DNA of 64,000 nt from Ascidiaceihabitans sp039975415 (GCF_039975415.1 NZ_JBDWHD010000014.1); one strand, 5' to 3'. Counted from the stretch's first letter, positions 52,930 through 61,628 are shown. The notes: generated by a model not told the origin, from the letters alone. Numbers and translations: made by a program.

Positions 52930-53637
52930 TCAGAACATGTCGCGCAGATCAAGGGTTGGCGCGTCACGCAACACTTCAAAAGCAGTCGCGCCTTTGTCCG
53001 TGATCACCTGAACCTCCAGTTCCAACGCATTGGGGAACGTGTCGAAATACGCGAATTCAATCAGGGTCGCTTGGTCAGGGGCCGCGCACTCCAACATATA
53101 TTCTGCGTGAAACTCTGTGTGGCCTGCGTCTTCGGCATGTTCTTCATGATCATCGTGGCCTTCATGCTTTTCGCCATCTGCATGATCGTCGTGGCCATCA
53201 TGATCATGTCCCTCGTCATGCGCGTGGTCTTCATCTTTGTGACCGTCCTCGGCGTGCTCTTCATGATCGTCGTGATCGCTGTGATCGTCGTGTTCTGCAT
53301 GATCATCATGATCTTCTTCGCTTTCCAAGGACGCGCTGGCCTGCACAACGCTACAGCCCGCGGCGGCAGGCACTGCGAAAAGATCAAGAGGACGGGCAAG
53401 GCTGGCCACTGCGGCGTCTACCTTTGCGCGATCCTCGGCGCTTTGCGCGGCATATTCGAACCCGACGATGTCAGCCCCCGGCGCATGCAGTTCCATAGCG
53501 ATCTGGTTTCCGTCAAATGCAATGTCCAACTGGCCCACGCCATGTTCATGGGCATCTAACTGTCGCGCATCTTCGGCGGTCGCCGCCGACGCCGCAACAA
53601 AAAGGATAAGAGCAGCAGAAGAGGAAGATTTAATCAT
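52930..53637 (-). CDS. Histidine-rich ZrgA-like (DUF2796) periplasmic protein
   Basis: 235 residues from the ATG at 53637 (AGGGAA upstream). Signal peptide 1-22. A conserved N-terminal part begins with HEHGVGQLDIAFDGN. Residues 108-177 are a very His/Asp/Glu-rich stretch (HDDHAEHDDHSDHDDHEEHA type). Two cysteines flank it at 95 and 184. This is the composition of DUF2796/ZrgA proteins that bind zinc in the periplasm. Co-transcribed after zur. Confidence 0.9.
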   Translation of the reverse strand: MIKSSSSAALILFVAASAATAEDARQLDAHEHGVGQLDIAFDGNQIAMELHAPGADIVGFEYAAQSAEDRAKVDAAVASLARPLDLFAVPAAAGCSVVQASASLESEEDHDDHAEHDDHSDHDDHEEHAEDGHKDEDHAHDEGHDHDGHDDHADGEKHEGHDDHEEHAEDAGHTEFHAEYMLECAAPDQATLIEFAYFDTFPNALELEVQVITDKGATAFEVLRDAPTLDLRDMF

Positions 53638-53668
53638 AGCAGAAGTTCCCTGTGAAACGGGGGTGGGG

Positions 53669-54055
53669 TTATGCCGCGCATGTTTTGCAGCGGCCGTGGA
53701 TTTCAACAATGTGCCGTTTGGCCTGAAAGGCGGATTTTTCCGCAAGTGCTTTCAGGTTGGGCAAGATCGGCGCACCATCGTGTTCTTCAACGATTCCGCA
53801 GTCTTCGCAGACAGCAAGCACGGGAACAGAGGCGTTGTGATCGCACCGGCACGGCACGAACGCTTTAATCGATTCCAGCTTATGGGCGCGCCCTTGCTGG
53901 GTCAGGGCCTCAAGTGTGCGGTAGATTGTGGGGGCGGCAAGTCCGGGTTCGCTTTGCTTCATCTGGTTCAAAATGGCATATGCGGTCAAAGGCCTGTCGT
54001 GCTGCCGCAGCACATCCAGTACATCTGTTTGGCGCGTGGCCGCTTGCTTGCGCAT
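53669..54055 (-). CDS. zur: Fur family regulator, probably Zur
   Basis: 128 residues. The winged helix has TAYAILNQMKQSEPGLAAPT and IYRTLEALTQQG. The metal-binding part has VPCRCDHNASVPVLAVCEDC with CxxC-type pairs and a final GRCKTC, the Zur pattern (structural zinc site plus C-terminal cysteines). Position at the head of the zrg-like operon and a palindrome 30 bases upstream argue for zinc regulation. A general Fur or Irr is less likely. Confidence 0.87.
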   Translation of the reverse strand: MRKQAATRQTDVLDVLRQHDRPLTAYAILNQMKQSEPGLAAPTIYRTLEALTQQGRAHKLESIKAFVPCRCDHNASVPVLAVCEDCGIVEEHDGAPILPNLKALAEKSAFQAKRHIVEIHGRCKTCAA

Positions 54056-54084
54056 GAAAGTGGTCCTTTGAACACGGTCGCTTT

Positions 54085-54102
54085 GTTACTTTATAAAATA
54101 AC
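54085..54102. promoter_or_regulatory. Candidate Zur box in front of zur
   Basis: GTTACTTTA (54085-54093) is followed directly by TAAAATAAC (54094-54102), an inverted repeat with one mismatched pair. It sits 30 bases upstream of the zur start, in the only AT-rich part of the gap. The GTTA...TAAC shape agrees with known Zur operators. Confidence 0.65.
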
Positions 54103-54164
54103 TTTTGCGACGCACGCAACAGTGCGCCGCAAAATGTCAGCAAAAGCGCAAAGGTTTTGTGTCC

Positions 54165-55109
54165 TTACCGGCGGACAACAACCTCATAACCGCGTTCTTC
54201 GGGTTCATCGTCCACAAGCTCTTGCGGAAATCCAGGCGCCGTTACACTTAGGCCCGTTGCCTCTTCCAGCCGTTCGATCATGCGGTCGGATTGTGCACGG
54301 ACACCGTAGCGTTTTTGGCCATCGGTCATCATTTCAATCATCAGCGGCGACAGCTCCAACGGCACCCCATTGCGGTCGGCAATGTCCTGAAACAAACCGA
54401 TGTCCTTTTGGATCAGATCCATGGTGAAATTCACATCGCGCGAGCCGGACAAAATCAACTGGCTTTCTGTTTCATGTACAAAGGACGTGCCCGACGACAT
54501 GGCAATCGCTTCGTATGTCATGCCCATGTCCATGCCCGCAGCCTTCATCACGGTCAGCGCCTCGCAAACAGACAACAAGTTCATGGTGGCAAGATAGTTG
54601 GTCATGACCTTCAGGGTGGATGACACCCCGATGTCGCCAACATGCAAAATGCGCCGCCCCATGTGGGTCAGAATGGGCAAAACCTTGTCAAAGGTGTCGC
54701 GCGTGCACCCTGCATAGATCGAGATGTTGCCAGTATCCGCGCGGTGACAGCCCCCCGACACCGGACAATCCACGGCCTCGCCGCCTGCGGCGATGACCAA
54801 TGCGCTCAGGCGTTTGACCTCTTCAGCGTCTGTGGTGGACATTTCCATCCAGATTTTGCCCGGCCCCACATGCGGCAACATTTCCCGCACGACGGCATCA
54901 CAAGCGGCAGGCGATGGCAGGCATGTTATGACGGCATCACATTGCTGCATCACGTCAGCGGCACTGTCACCGGCCTTGGCGCCATCCGCGACCTTGCCTG
55001 CAACAAAATCCGGGTTCAGGTCGTAGACCGTCACATCCAACCCATTGCGAATAAGACTGCCTGCCAGCTTGCCGCCAACATTGCCCAGCCCGATAAATCC
55101 GATTTTCAT
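54165..55109 (-). CDS. NAD(P)-dependent oxidoreductase, 3-hydroxyisobutyrate dehydrogenase family
   Basis: 314 residues from the ATG at 55109 (AGGGAGAG upstream). The start MKIGFIGLGNVGGKLAGSLI is the Rossmann site. WMEMSTTDAEEVKRL and VDCPVSGGCHRADTG (the substrate loop) and the K in GVSSTLKVMTNYLA are the beta-hydroxyacid dehydrogenase signatures. The substrate may be 3-hydroxyisobutyrate, tartronate semialdehyde or a related acid. It lies on the strand opposite the iron-sulfur protein gene, sharing their upstream region. Confidence 0.91.
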   Translation of the reverse strand: MKIGFIGLGNVGGKLAGSLIRNGLDVTVYDLNPDFVAGKVADGAKAGDSAADVMQQCDAVITCLPSPAACDAVVREMLPHVGPGKIWMEMSTTDAEEVKRLSALVIAAGGEAVDCPVSGGCHRADTGNISIYAGCTRDTFDKVLPILTHMGRRILHVGDIGVSSTLKVMTNYLATMNLLSVCEALTVMKAAGMDMGMTYEAIAMSSGTSFVHETESQLILSGSRDVNFTMDLIQKDIGLFQDIADRNGVPLELSPLMIEMMTDGQKRYGVRAQSDRMIERLEEATGLSVTAPGFPQELVDDEPEERGYEVVVRR

Positions 55110-55191
55110 ATTGTCTCTCCCTGTTTGCGCCATGAAAGGCGAAACATTTGCGACTTGTCCATTCCGATTGCGACGGGGTAGCGTCTAAATC

Positions 55192-56367
55192 ATGAGCTAT
55201 CCAAAAAACCAAATGGGTGCGCGGGACGCAGACGCCGCCGCAGGGATCGAAGTGACAGACGGGTTCACGCGTTTCACGCAGCGTGACGATGTTTTCACGC
55301 GGGCCTTTTACGACGACACCGTGCGGTCCAAACACACCGATGCATTCTTTGCCAGCTACAGGATGGAGGCAGCCCCCCGCAAAGGCGACGGTTTCACGCA
55401 ACGCGACTTTGCACTGCGCAACGCCTCATGGCTGATTTCGGATGTGATGACTGACCGACATGCCAATGAAGGGCGCCGCGAAGGGTTTCAGGCCCCGATA
55501 AGCTACGACACCCCCGTCGCAGACGACGCCATGGACATCGACGACCCCAAAGCCATGAACCATGAGATAAAGCGCGTGGCGCAGTTTTTTGGGGCAGACC
55601 TGTGCGGCGTCACCGATATGGATGACCGCTGGCTGTATGCGTCCCGCGTCGACACCCGCGATCTGTCTGAAGCACCAAATGACCTACCAGAAGGCATGAC
55701 CTCGGTGATTGTCTTGGGACATGAAATGGACGCGGATCTGGTGGCAACCTACCCGTCAGCCTTGGCAGGGGCCGCAACGGGGCGCGAATACAGCCACGAG
55801 GCCGCGGTGGTGATGCAAGTGGCCGCCTACATCCGCAATCTGGGCTATGAGGCCGTGGCATCCATGAACGACACAGGGCTGGTGATCCCCTATGCGGTAA
55901 AGGCAGGATTGGGGGAATACGCGCGGAACCAACTGGTGATCACACCTGAATTCGGACCAAGATTAAGATTCTCGAAAATCTTTACCAATCTTCCGCTGGA
56001 CCACGACAACCCAAAGCCCAAAGGGGTCAAAGCCTTTTGCGACATATGCACAAAATGCGCTGATGCCTGCCCGGTCAAAGCCCTACCTTTCGGGGCCCCA
56101 ACAGAAGGCGGCGCAAATGTCTCCGCGATCAAGGGCGTCAAGAAATGGACGTCGGACGCGGAAAAATGTTTCGGGTTCTGGGCCAAAATGAAAACCGATT
56201 GTGCAATCTGCATGCGGGTCTGCCCGTTCAACCGCGATTTTGGCAAATGGCAGCACAAAATATGGCTGAAAATCGCATTGTCACCGGCGCGGCGCATCGC
56301 GCTTTGGCTTGACCGCAAAAGAGGCGGCCGCATCAAACCGAACACATGGTGGATGCAAAAGCCCTGA
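55192..56367 (+). CDS. Reductive dehalogenase-like iron-sulfur protein, soluble
   Basis: 391 residues, no Tat signal and no membrane segment. The C-terminal part has two [4Fe-4S] motifs: CDICTKCADACP, and CFGFWAKM then CAICMRVCPF. The preceding SVIVLGHEMD, YSHEAAVVMQVAAYIRNLGY and GEYARNQLVITPEFGPRLR are shared by reductive dehalogenases and the QueG family. The N-terminal repeat-like DGFTRFTQRDDVF and the full arrangement favour the reductive dehalogenase group, but the chain is shorter than the 700-residue catabolic soluble enzymes with a fused reductase. The reaction is not established. No partner rdhB is present. Confidence 0.72.
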   Translation: MSYPKNQMGARDADAAAGIEVTDGFTRFTQRDDVFTRAFYDDTVRSKHTDAFFASYRMEAAPRKGDGFTQRDFALRNASWLISDVMTDRHANEGRREGFQAPISYDTPVADDAMDIDDPKAMNHEIKRVAQFFGADLCGVTDMDDRWLYASRVDTRDLSEAPNDLPEGMTSVIVLGHEMDADLVATYPSALAGAATGREYSHEAAVVMQVAAYIRNLGYEAVASMNDTGLVIPYAVKAGLGEYARNQLVITPEFGPRLRFSKIFTNLPLDHDNPKPKGVKAFCDICTKCADACPVKALPFGAPTEGGANVSAIKGVKKWTSDAEKCFGFWAKMKTDCAICMRVCPFNRDFGKWQHKIWLKIALSPARRIALWLDRKRGGRIKPNTWWMQKP

Positions 56368-56415
56368 TCAATCTGCGTCTTTTCCCCAAAAGCCCTAGGG
56401 CAGGCGCGAAGCGAC

Positions 56416-56428
56416 GGGGGCAGCCCCC
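56416..56428. terminator. GC hairpin between convergent genes
   Basis: GGGGG cag CCCCC in the 74-base gap between the iron-sulfur protein gene and the sugar ATPase gene, followed by CC then TT on the plus strand. Weak as a terminator on its own. Confidence 0.35.
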
Positions 56429-56441
56429 CCCTTCTACATCC

Positions 56442-57494
56442 TTACCGCAACCGGGCTTCGGTCTGCGCGTCAAACAGCATCACGCGGTGCGGCTCAAACG
56501 TGATACCAACGCTGTCGCCTTCGCGCGATCTCTCGTCGCCGCGTTCCTCTACAATCAGGCGATCGCCATTGGGCGCGCGCAAATAGGCATAAGACACGCC
56601 GCCCAGCGCTTCGGTCAATTCTACTTTCATGGTGTCGCCGGTAGGATCAATGGTGATGTGCTCGGGGCGTATGCCCGCGCAAACCTGCGCACCCGATACA
56701 GAAACGGGGGCCTGAACGGGCGCGGCAAACGCAGGATGCGTCAGCATTCCGTTTTCGACATCGCAGTCCAGAAAATTCATCGACGGAGACCCGATAAACC
56801 CAGCCACAAATTTGTTGTCGGGATTGCGGTACAGCTCCAATGGTGCCCCGACTTGTTCAATGCGCCCGGCACGCAACACAACGATCTTGTCAGCCATGGT
56901 CATGGCTTCGACCTGATCGTGGGTCACGTAGATCATGGTAGCGCCGATTTCCTGATGCAGACGGGCAATTTCAACGCGCATTTCAACACGCAGTTCCGCG
57001 TCAAGGTTGGACAATGGTTCGTCGAACAAGAACACCTCGGGGCCACGCACGATGGCACGGCCGATGGCAACGCGCTGACGTTGACCACCCGAAAGCGCTT
57101 TGGGTTTGCGTTTCAGGTAGTCTCCCAGTTTCAGAATGTCAGAAGCCTTGCCGACCTTTTCACGAACTTGCGCCTTCGGGACGCCGTTCATTTTCAGGCC
57201 GAACCCCATGTTTTCTTCAACCGTCATATGCGGGTACAAAGCATAGGTCTGGAACACCATGGCCACACCGCGTTGCGACGGATCTTCGTGGGTGACATCC
57301 CGCGTTCCGATAGACATCGACCCTTCGGTGGTTTCCTCAAGGCCCGCAATCATACGCAACAACGTGGATTTGCCGCAGCCCGACGGGCCGACAAACACAC
57401 AAAACTCGCCATCCTCGATATCCAGATCAATGCCATGGATCACCTGAGTGTCGCCGTAGCGCTTGATCACATTGTTCAAAGTTACGCCAGTCAT
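56442..57494 (-). CDS. Sugar ABC transporter ATP-binding protein, UgpC/MalK type
   Basis: 350 residues. Walker A is GPSGCGKSTLLRMIAGLE, the signature is LSGGQRQRVAIGRA, Walker B is VFLFDEPLSNLDAELR, and the C-terminal regulatory domain (about 240-350) is MalK-like with ICGIRPEHI-type CAGIRPEHITID. It energises carbohydrate import. It is separated from its probable membrane partners at 58467-61628 and is transcribed on the opposite strand, one base after the IclR gene. Confidence 0.93.
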   Translation of the reverse strand: MTGVTLNNVIKRYGDTQVIHGIDLDIEDGEFCVFVGPSGCGKSTLLRMIAGLEETTEGSMSIGTRDVTHEDPSQRGVAMVFQTYALYPHMTVEENMGFGLKMNGVPKAQVREKVGKASDILKLGDYLKRKPKALSGGQRQRVAIGRAIVRGPEVFLFDEPLSNLDAELRVEMRVEIARLHQEIGATMIYVTHDQVEAMTMADKIVVLRAGRIEQVGAPLELYRNPDNKFVAGFIGSPSMNFLDCDVENGMLTHPAFAAPVQAPVSVSGAQVCAGIRPEHITIDPTGDTMKVELTEALGGVSYAYLRAPNGDRLIVEERGDERSREGDSVGITFEPHRVMLFDAQTEARLR

Positions 57495-57495
57495 G

Positions 57496-58284
57496 TCATC
57501 CCGCCTTTTGTTGGTCCATGTCGGGAAAACGCCATGCGGCGGCTTCCCTTGCGATATCTTCAGACGCCGCGCGCAATTGTGGCACCCAGTTTTCCATTTC
57601 GGCCAAAGTGCGGCGCATGGTCGGGCCCGTCACAGACAACGCGCCCAGAACGCGACCGGCATTCGTCAAAATGGGCATCGCAATGCAAATGATGCCCGGT
57701 TCGTGTTCTTCACGGTCAAAGGCATAACCACGGTCGCGGATGGCATCCAATTCTTCGCGCAATGCAGTCTCTGACGTCAATGTGCTGTCGGTGAACCGGT
57801 GAAACGACTGCTGTTCGATGGCACGGGCCAAAGCGCTTTCAGTCAGATGGGCCAGCATCGCCTTACCAACACCCGTGCAATAGGCGGGTCCGACACGGCC
57901 CGCTTGTGAATACATTTCAACAGGTTGGGCCGCGTTGCGTTTGTCGACATATAGAACCTGACTGCTGTCCATCTGCGCCAGATGCACAGTTTCCCCCAAG
58001 GATGCACTCAGCAGGTCCAGATGATGCCGCGCGATGGGGGCCAGTGAACTATGCGTCCAAGCCTTATGCGCCAGCCGCACCAACCGCATGCCCAGCGCAT
58101 AGGTTTGGCGGTCGGCATCATACATCAACATGCCTTGGTTGGTCAGGGTTTGCACAAACCGGTACAGCGTTGCTTTGGGATAGCAGCTGGTTTCCAGAAG
58201 TTGGCCAAAGCGCACCGGCCGATCAAAAGACGCAACCTGATCCAGCACGTCCAATGCTTTTCCGACTGTTCCGTCCCCTGACAC
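57496..58284 (-). CDS. IclR family transcriptional regulator
   Basis: 262 residues from the GTG at 58284 (GGAGGG eight bases upstream); a TTG nine codons earlier lacks a site. The N-terminal winged helix has KALDVLDQVASFDRPVRF and CYPKATLYRFVQTLTNQG. The effector domain has VHLAQMDSSQVLYVDK, AYCTGVGKAMLA and PGIICIAMPI, typical IclR. It probably controls the divergent sugar operon and the ATPase gene downstream. A dyad at 58411 is its candidate site. Confidence 0.92.
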   Translation of the reverse strand: MSGDGTVGKALDVLDQVASFDRPVRFGQLLETSCYPKATLYRFVQTLTNQGMLMYDADRQTYALGMRLVRLAHKAWTHSSLAPIARHHLDLLSASLGETVHLAQMDSSQVLYVDKRNAAQPVEMYSQAGRVGPAYCTGVGKAMLAHLTESALARAIEQQSFHRFTDSTLTSETALREELDAIRDRGYAFDREEHEPGIICIAMPILTNAGRVLGALSVTGPTMRRTLAEMENWVPQLRAASEDIAREAAAWRFPDMDQQKAG

Positions 58285-58410
58285 GGCAATGACCCTCCCC
58301 GATCGTTGCAATCACCTTGGCGTCCAACCCGCCCCTATAAAAAAGGCGTCGCCAAGACGGCTGTTGACAAAGCTAGGCGATTCGATGCGTAATTCCAATT
58401 AATAAAACAA

Positions 58411-58429
58411 GGTTTCAATATATGGAACC
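58411..58429. promoter_or_regulatory. Candidate IclR operator
   Basis: GGTTTCAATATATGGAACC is an imperfect 19-base dyad (six of nine pairs) in the 182-base gap between the IclR gene and the binding-protein gene. It lies 38 bases before the latter's start, with AT-rich sequence upstream. Confidence 0.45.
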
Positions 58430-58466
58430 AAATACACCTCAAGACTGTGGAAATAGGGAGAACTCC

Positions 58467-59735
58467 ATGTCATTTACACTTAAAGCAACCATAGCAGCCC
58501 TCGCGGCCAGCACGATGCTGACCGGCGCTGCGCTTGCTGACGGGCATTCCAAACCATTGTCTGGCGATCTGCGCATCATCGCAGACATGTCCAACCCTGC
58601 GCCACGCGCCGTGATCGAAGGTCTGGCTGCGGAATTTGGCGAAATGCACCCCGATTTGAATGTAGAGCTGGAAGTGGTGGACCGCGAAGCCTGGAAAACC
58701 CAGATCCGCAACGCTTTGACCGCAAACGCCCCTGACGTCGTCAACTGGTACGCCGCCAACCGCATGGGGCCTTACGTCAAGGCGGGTCTCTTTGAAGACA
58801 TCTCTGACATGTACGAAGACGGCAGCTTGCCCGGTTTGGACGCGGTCAAAGGTGCGATGACACTGGACGGCAAACAATGGGGCGTCCCCTATACCTACTA
58901 CCAATGGGGCGTGTACTACCGCGAAGACATGTTCAAAGAGCTGGGCCTGTCCGAACCCGTCACCTTTGAAGACGAGCTGGCCAATTGCCAGAAAATCGTC
59001 GACAGCGGCAAGAAATGCTATGCCATCGGAACCAAGTTCCTGTGGACCGCAGGCGGTTGGTTTGACTACATGAACATGCGCACCAACGGCTTTGATTTCC
59101 ACATGCAACTGGCCCGCGGTGAAGTCGCTTGGACAGATGACCGCGTGCGCGAAACCTTCGCCAACTGGCGCAAGATCATCGACATGGGCGGCTACATCGA
59201 AGACCACCAGTCATACAGCTGGCAAGAAGCGCTTAAGTTCATGACCGACGGCGACGCCGCGTCTTACCTGATGGGCAACTTTGCAGTGCCACACATGCGC
59301 GAAGCCGGCCTGAGCGATGATCAGATCGACTTCTACCAGTTTCCGACCATCGCAGATGTGCCACAGGGTGAAGACGCCCCAACAGACACGTTCCACATCC
59401 CGTCCAACGCCAAAAACAAAGACAACGCCCGCGCGTTCTTGCAGTTTGTCACATCCGCTGACGTGCAAACCAAGATCAACGCAGGCGACGCATTGGGTCA
59501 ACTTCCTGTGAACGCAGCATCCTCTGTTGATGCAGACGAGTTCCTTGAGCAAGGGTTCGCGATGCTGTCTACCAACGCCAAAGGCGGCGTGGCGCAGTTC
59601 TTTGACCGCGATTTCCCTGCGGAAATGGCATCTGTCGGCATGGAAGGCCTGCAAGAGTTCATGGTGTTCCCCGACAATCTGGACGACATCTTGGCCCGTC
59701 TTGAGCAAGCCGCCGAGCGCATCTACAAAAAGTAA
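58467..59735 (+). CDS. Extracellular solute-binding protein of a sugar ABC importer
   Basis: 422 residues from the ATG at 58467 (AGGGAG upstream; the start in an earlier frame codon is excluded by the signal peptide). A signal peptide of about 24 residues (TLKATIAALAASTMLTGAALA) precedes a family 1 binding protein with LRIIADMSNPAPRAVIEGLA, NWYAANRMGPYVKAGLFEDI and GVPYTYYQWGVYYREDMFK. It probably binds an oligosaccharide or glycoside. The operon continues with two permeases, GH4 and sugar-dehydrogenase genes. Confidence 0.93.
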   Translation: MSFTLKATIAALAASTMLTGAALADGHSKPLSGDLRIIADMSNPAPRAVIEGLAAEFGEMHPDLNVELEVVDREAWKTQIRNALTANAPDVVNWYAANRMGPYVKAGLFEDISDMYEDGSLPGLDAVKGAMTLDGKQWGVPYTYYQWGVYYREDMFKELGLSEPVTFEDELANCQKIVDSGKKCYAIGTKFLWTAGGWFDYMNMRTNGFDFHMQLARGEVAWTDDRVRETFANWRKIIDMGGYIEDHQSYSWQEALKFMTDGDAASYLMGNFAVPHMREAGLSDDQIDFYQFPTIADVPQGEDAPTDTFHIPSNAKNKDNARAFLQFVTSADVQTKINAGDALGQLPVNAASSVDADEFLEQGFAMLSTNAKGGVAQFFDRDFPAEMASVGMEGLQEFMVFPDNLDDILARLEQAAERIYKK

Positions 59736-59753
59736 GCCTTTGGGCTCACACTT

Positions 59754-59780
59754 TGACCTCGCCCGGTTCGGGCGGGGTCA
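59754..59780 (+). promoter_or_regulatory. Stable hairpin between binding-protein and permease genes
   Basis: TGACCTCGCCCG and CGGGCGGGGTCA pair over 12 positions (one G-U) around GTT. No T run follows. Such hairpins protect the abundant binding-protein mRNA and reduce expression of downstream permease genes. Confidence 0.7.
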
Positions 59781-59859
59781 CCCCGCACAGGCTTTTGCCC
59801 TGTCGCCCTGCTGGGCCGCAGCGCCAAGGCAACAAACCGCCAGATAAGGGAGCCGTCGC

Positions 59860-60780
59860 ATGACCCACACCACCGACCATGCGCCCACAAAGGGTTGGTA
59901 CAAGCAGAACGAAATTCGCGTGACGCCGTGGCTGTTTCTGCTGCCCGGCATCCTGTTTTTCGCGGTTTATGTCATTGTCCCCATCTTTCAATCCGTCTGG
60001 ATTTCCTTTCACGCCTGGGACGGGCTGGGGGAAAAGGAATGGATCGGCCTTGGCAACTATGAACGCCTTGCCACCGACCGCAAATTCGAGATTTCGTTCT
60101 GGAACAACCTGAAATGGCTGTTCCTGTATCTGCTCGCCATTCCCGCTGGTCTGTTCATCGCATTGTTCCTGAACCAGAAAGTCTGGGGCATTCGCCTATA
60201 CAAATCCATGTTCTTCTTTCCCTTCGTGATCTCTCAGGTCGTGGTCGGCTTGGTGTTTTCGTGGTTCTACTTGCCCAACAACGGGCTGTTCGACGTCATC
60301 ATCGGCTTTTTCGGCATGGACATTCGTGGCGGCGTTTTGGGCAACCCCAACACAGCGACCTACGGCATCATCGCCGCAGGCCTTTGGCCCCAAACCGCCT
60401 ATTGCATGATCCTGTACCTGACGGGCTTGAACGCCGTGGACCCCGAACAAGTCGAAGCCGCCCGTTTAGACGGCGCAAAAGGCTGGAAAATGCTGTGGTA
60501 TGTGATCCTGCCCCAACTGAAACCCGCCACTTTCATCGCCTTTGTGGTGACGATCATCGGGGCCTTACGATCCTTCGATTTGGTTTCCATCATGACCAAT
60601 GGCGGGCCATTTGGCTCCACCCGCGTGTTGTCCTTCTTTATGTTTGAGGAATCCCTGTCCGAATTCGGTTTCCGCATGGGATACGGCGCGTCTATCGCGG
60701 TGGTCTTGTTCCTGATCATGCTGTGCTTCATCGGCTATTTTCTGTGGTCCATGTACCAAGACGAAAAAGGAGCACGCTGA
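59860..60780 (+). CDS. Sugar ABC transporter permease 1 (MalF-like)
   Basis: 306 residues with six predicted membrane helices. The EAA loop reads EQVEAARLDGAKGWKMLWYV, which contacts the ATPase. Pairs with the next gene, with which it overlaps by one base (TGATG). The 124-base gap before it holds the hairpin. Confidence 0.93.
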   Translation: MTHTTDHAPTKGWYKQNEIRVTPWLFLLPGILFFAVYVIVPIFQSVWISFHAWDGLGEKEWIGLGNYERLATDRKFEISFWNNLKWLFLYLLAIPAGLFIALFLNQKVWGIRLYKSMFFFPFVISQVVVGLVFSWFYLPNNGLFDVIIGFFGMDIRGGVLGNPNTATYGIIAAGLWPQTAYCMILYLTGLNAVDPEQVEAARLDGAKGWKMLWYVILPQLKPATFIAFVVTIIGALRSFDLVSIMTNGGPFGSTRVLSFFMFEESLSEFGFRMGYGASIAVVLFLIMLCFIGYFLWSMYQDEKGAR

Positions 60781-61628
60781 TGTTTCCGACCCCCATCGAA
60801 AAGCGATCGCGGGCCGCGCAGTTGACCTATCAAAGCCTTCTGCCCCTTGCCCTGATCATGTGGTTGCTGCCGTTGATCGCGGTGGCGATGTTCAGCATCA
60901 AATCCTCGGCGGATTTCGCGGCTGGCAACTATTGGGGCATGCCCGGATCGTTTGAACTGTTCAACAATTACGGCAAGGTCTTTTTCCAGTCAGATATGCC
61001 GCGCTACATGGTCAATTCGCTGCTCATTACCATCCCCACAGTCATCGGGGCGGTGGCGTTGTCATCCATGACGGGGTTTGCACTGGGCATTTACAAATTC
61101 CGCTCAAACCTGTGGATCTTTTTTATGTTCATCGCAGGCAACTTCGTGCCCTTCCAAATCCTGATGGTGCCCGTGCGCGACCTGACTGTGGGCATCGGGC
61201 TTTATGATACGAAACTGGGCCTTGTGTTGTTCCATATCGCGTTCCAAACGGGGTTCTGCACCCTGTTCATGCGCAACTTTATCCGCGCTTTGCCCTTTGA
61301 ATTGATCGAGGCTGCGCGCGTTGAAGGCATCGCAGAATGGCGCATCTTCTGGTACATCGTCCTGCCCCTAATGAAGCCCGCGCTGGCGGCCCTGTCGGTG
61401 CTGATCTTCACCTTTATCTGGAACGATTATTTCTGGGCGGTGGTGCTGACCCAAGGGCCAGACGCACAACCTGTGACGGCAGGCATCACCAGCTTCAATT
61501 CACAGTTCGTGGCGCAATACCACTTGATGAGCGCAGGCAGCATCGTCGCCGCCCTACCCCCTGTCGCCATGTTTTTTTTGATGCAAAAACACTTCATCGC
61601 GGGCCTGACATTGGGCGCGGTGAAATAA
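60780..61628 (+). CDS. Sugar ABC transporter permease 2 (MalG-like)
   Basis: 282 residues, six helices. The EAA loop is ELIEAARVEGIAEWRIFWYI. The start ATG at 60780 overlaps the permease 1 stop; the frame upstream lies in permease 1. Together with permease 1 it forms the membrane channel of the importer. Confidence 0.93.
   Translation: MFPTPIEKRSRAAQLTYQSLLPLALIMWLLPLIAVAMFSIKSSADFAAGNYWGMPGSFELFNNYGKVFFQSDMPRYMVNSLLITIPTVIGAVALSSMTGFALGIYKFRSNLWIFFMFIAGNFVPFQILMVPVRDLTVGIGLYDTKLGLVLFHIAFQTGFCTLFMRNFIRALPFELIEAARVEGIAEWRIFWYIVLPLMKPALAALSVLIFTFIWNDYFWAVVLTQGPDAQPVTAGITSFNSQFVAQYHLMSAGSIVAALPPVAMFFLMQKHFIAGLTLGAVK

Noticed and set aside
53140..53330. Repetitive DNA that might be taken for a CRISPR or tandem repeat array
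   Set aside because: The repetition is from codons for His, Asp and Glu in one protein; units have no constant length or spacers.
53061..53399. Open frame of 112 residues very rich in Met, Ile and Thr on the minus strand
   Set aside because: It is the out-of-frame shadow of the His/Asp codon-rich part of the ZrgA-like gene, whose repeated codons keep other frames open.
52915..53559. Plus-strand 214-residue frame that looks like a polytopic membrane protein
   Set aside because: It is the complement of the same His/Asp-rich repeat, which reads as hydrophobic residues on the other strand. The gene pattern and Zur operon are on the minus strand.
56346..57692. Plus-strand 448-residue frame across the sugar ATPase and IclR genes
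   Set aside because: It is antisense to two recognised genes and shows no domain.
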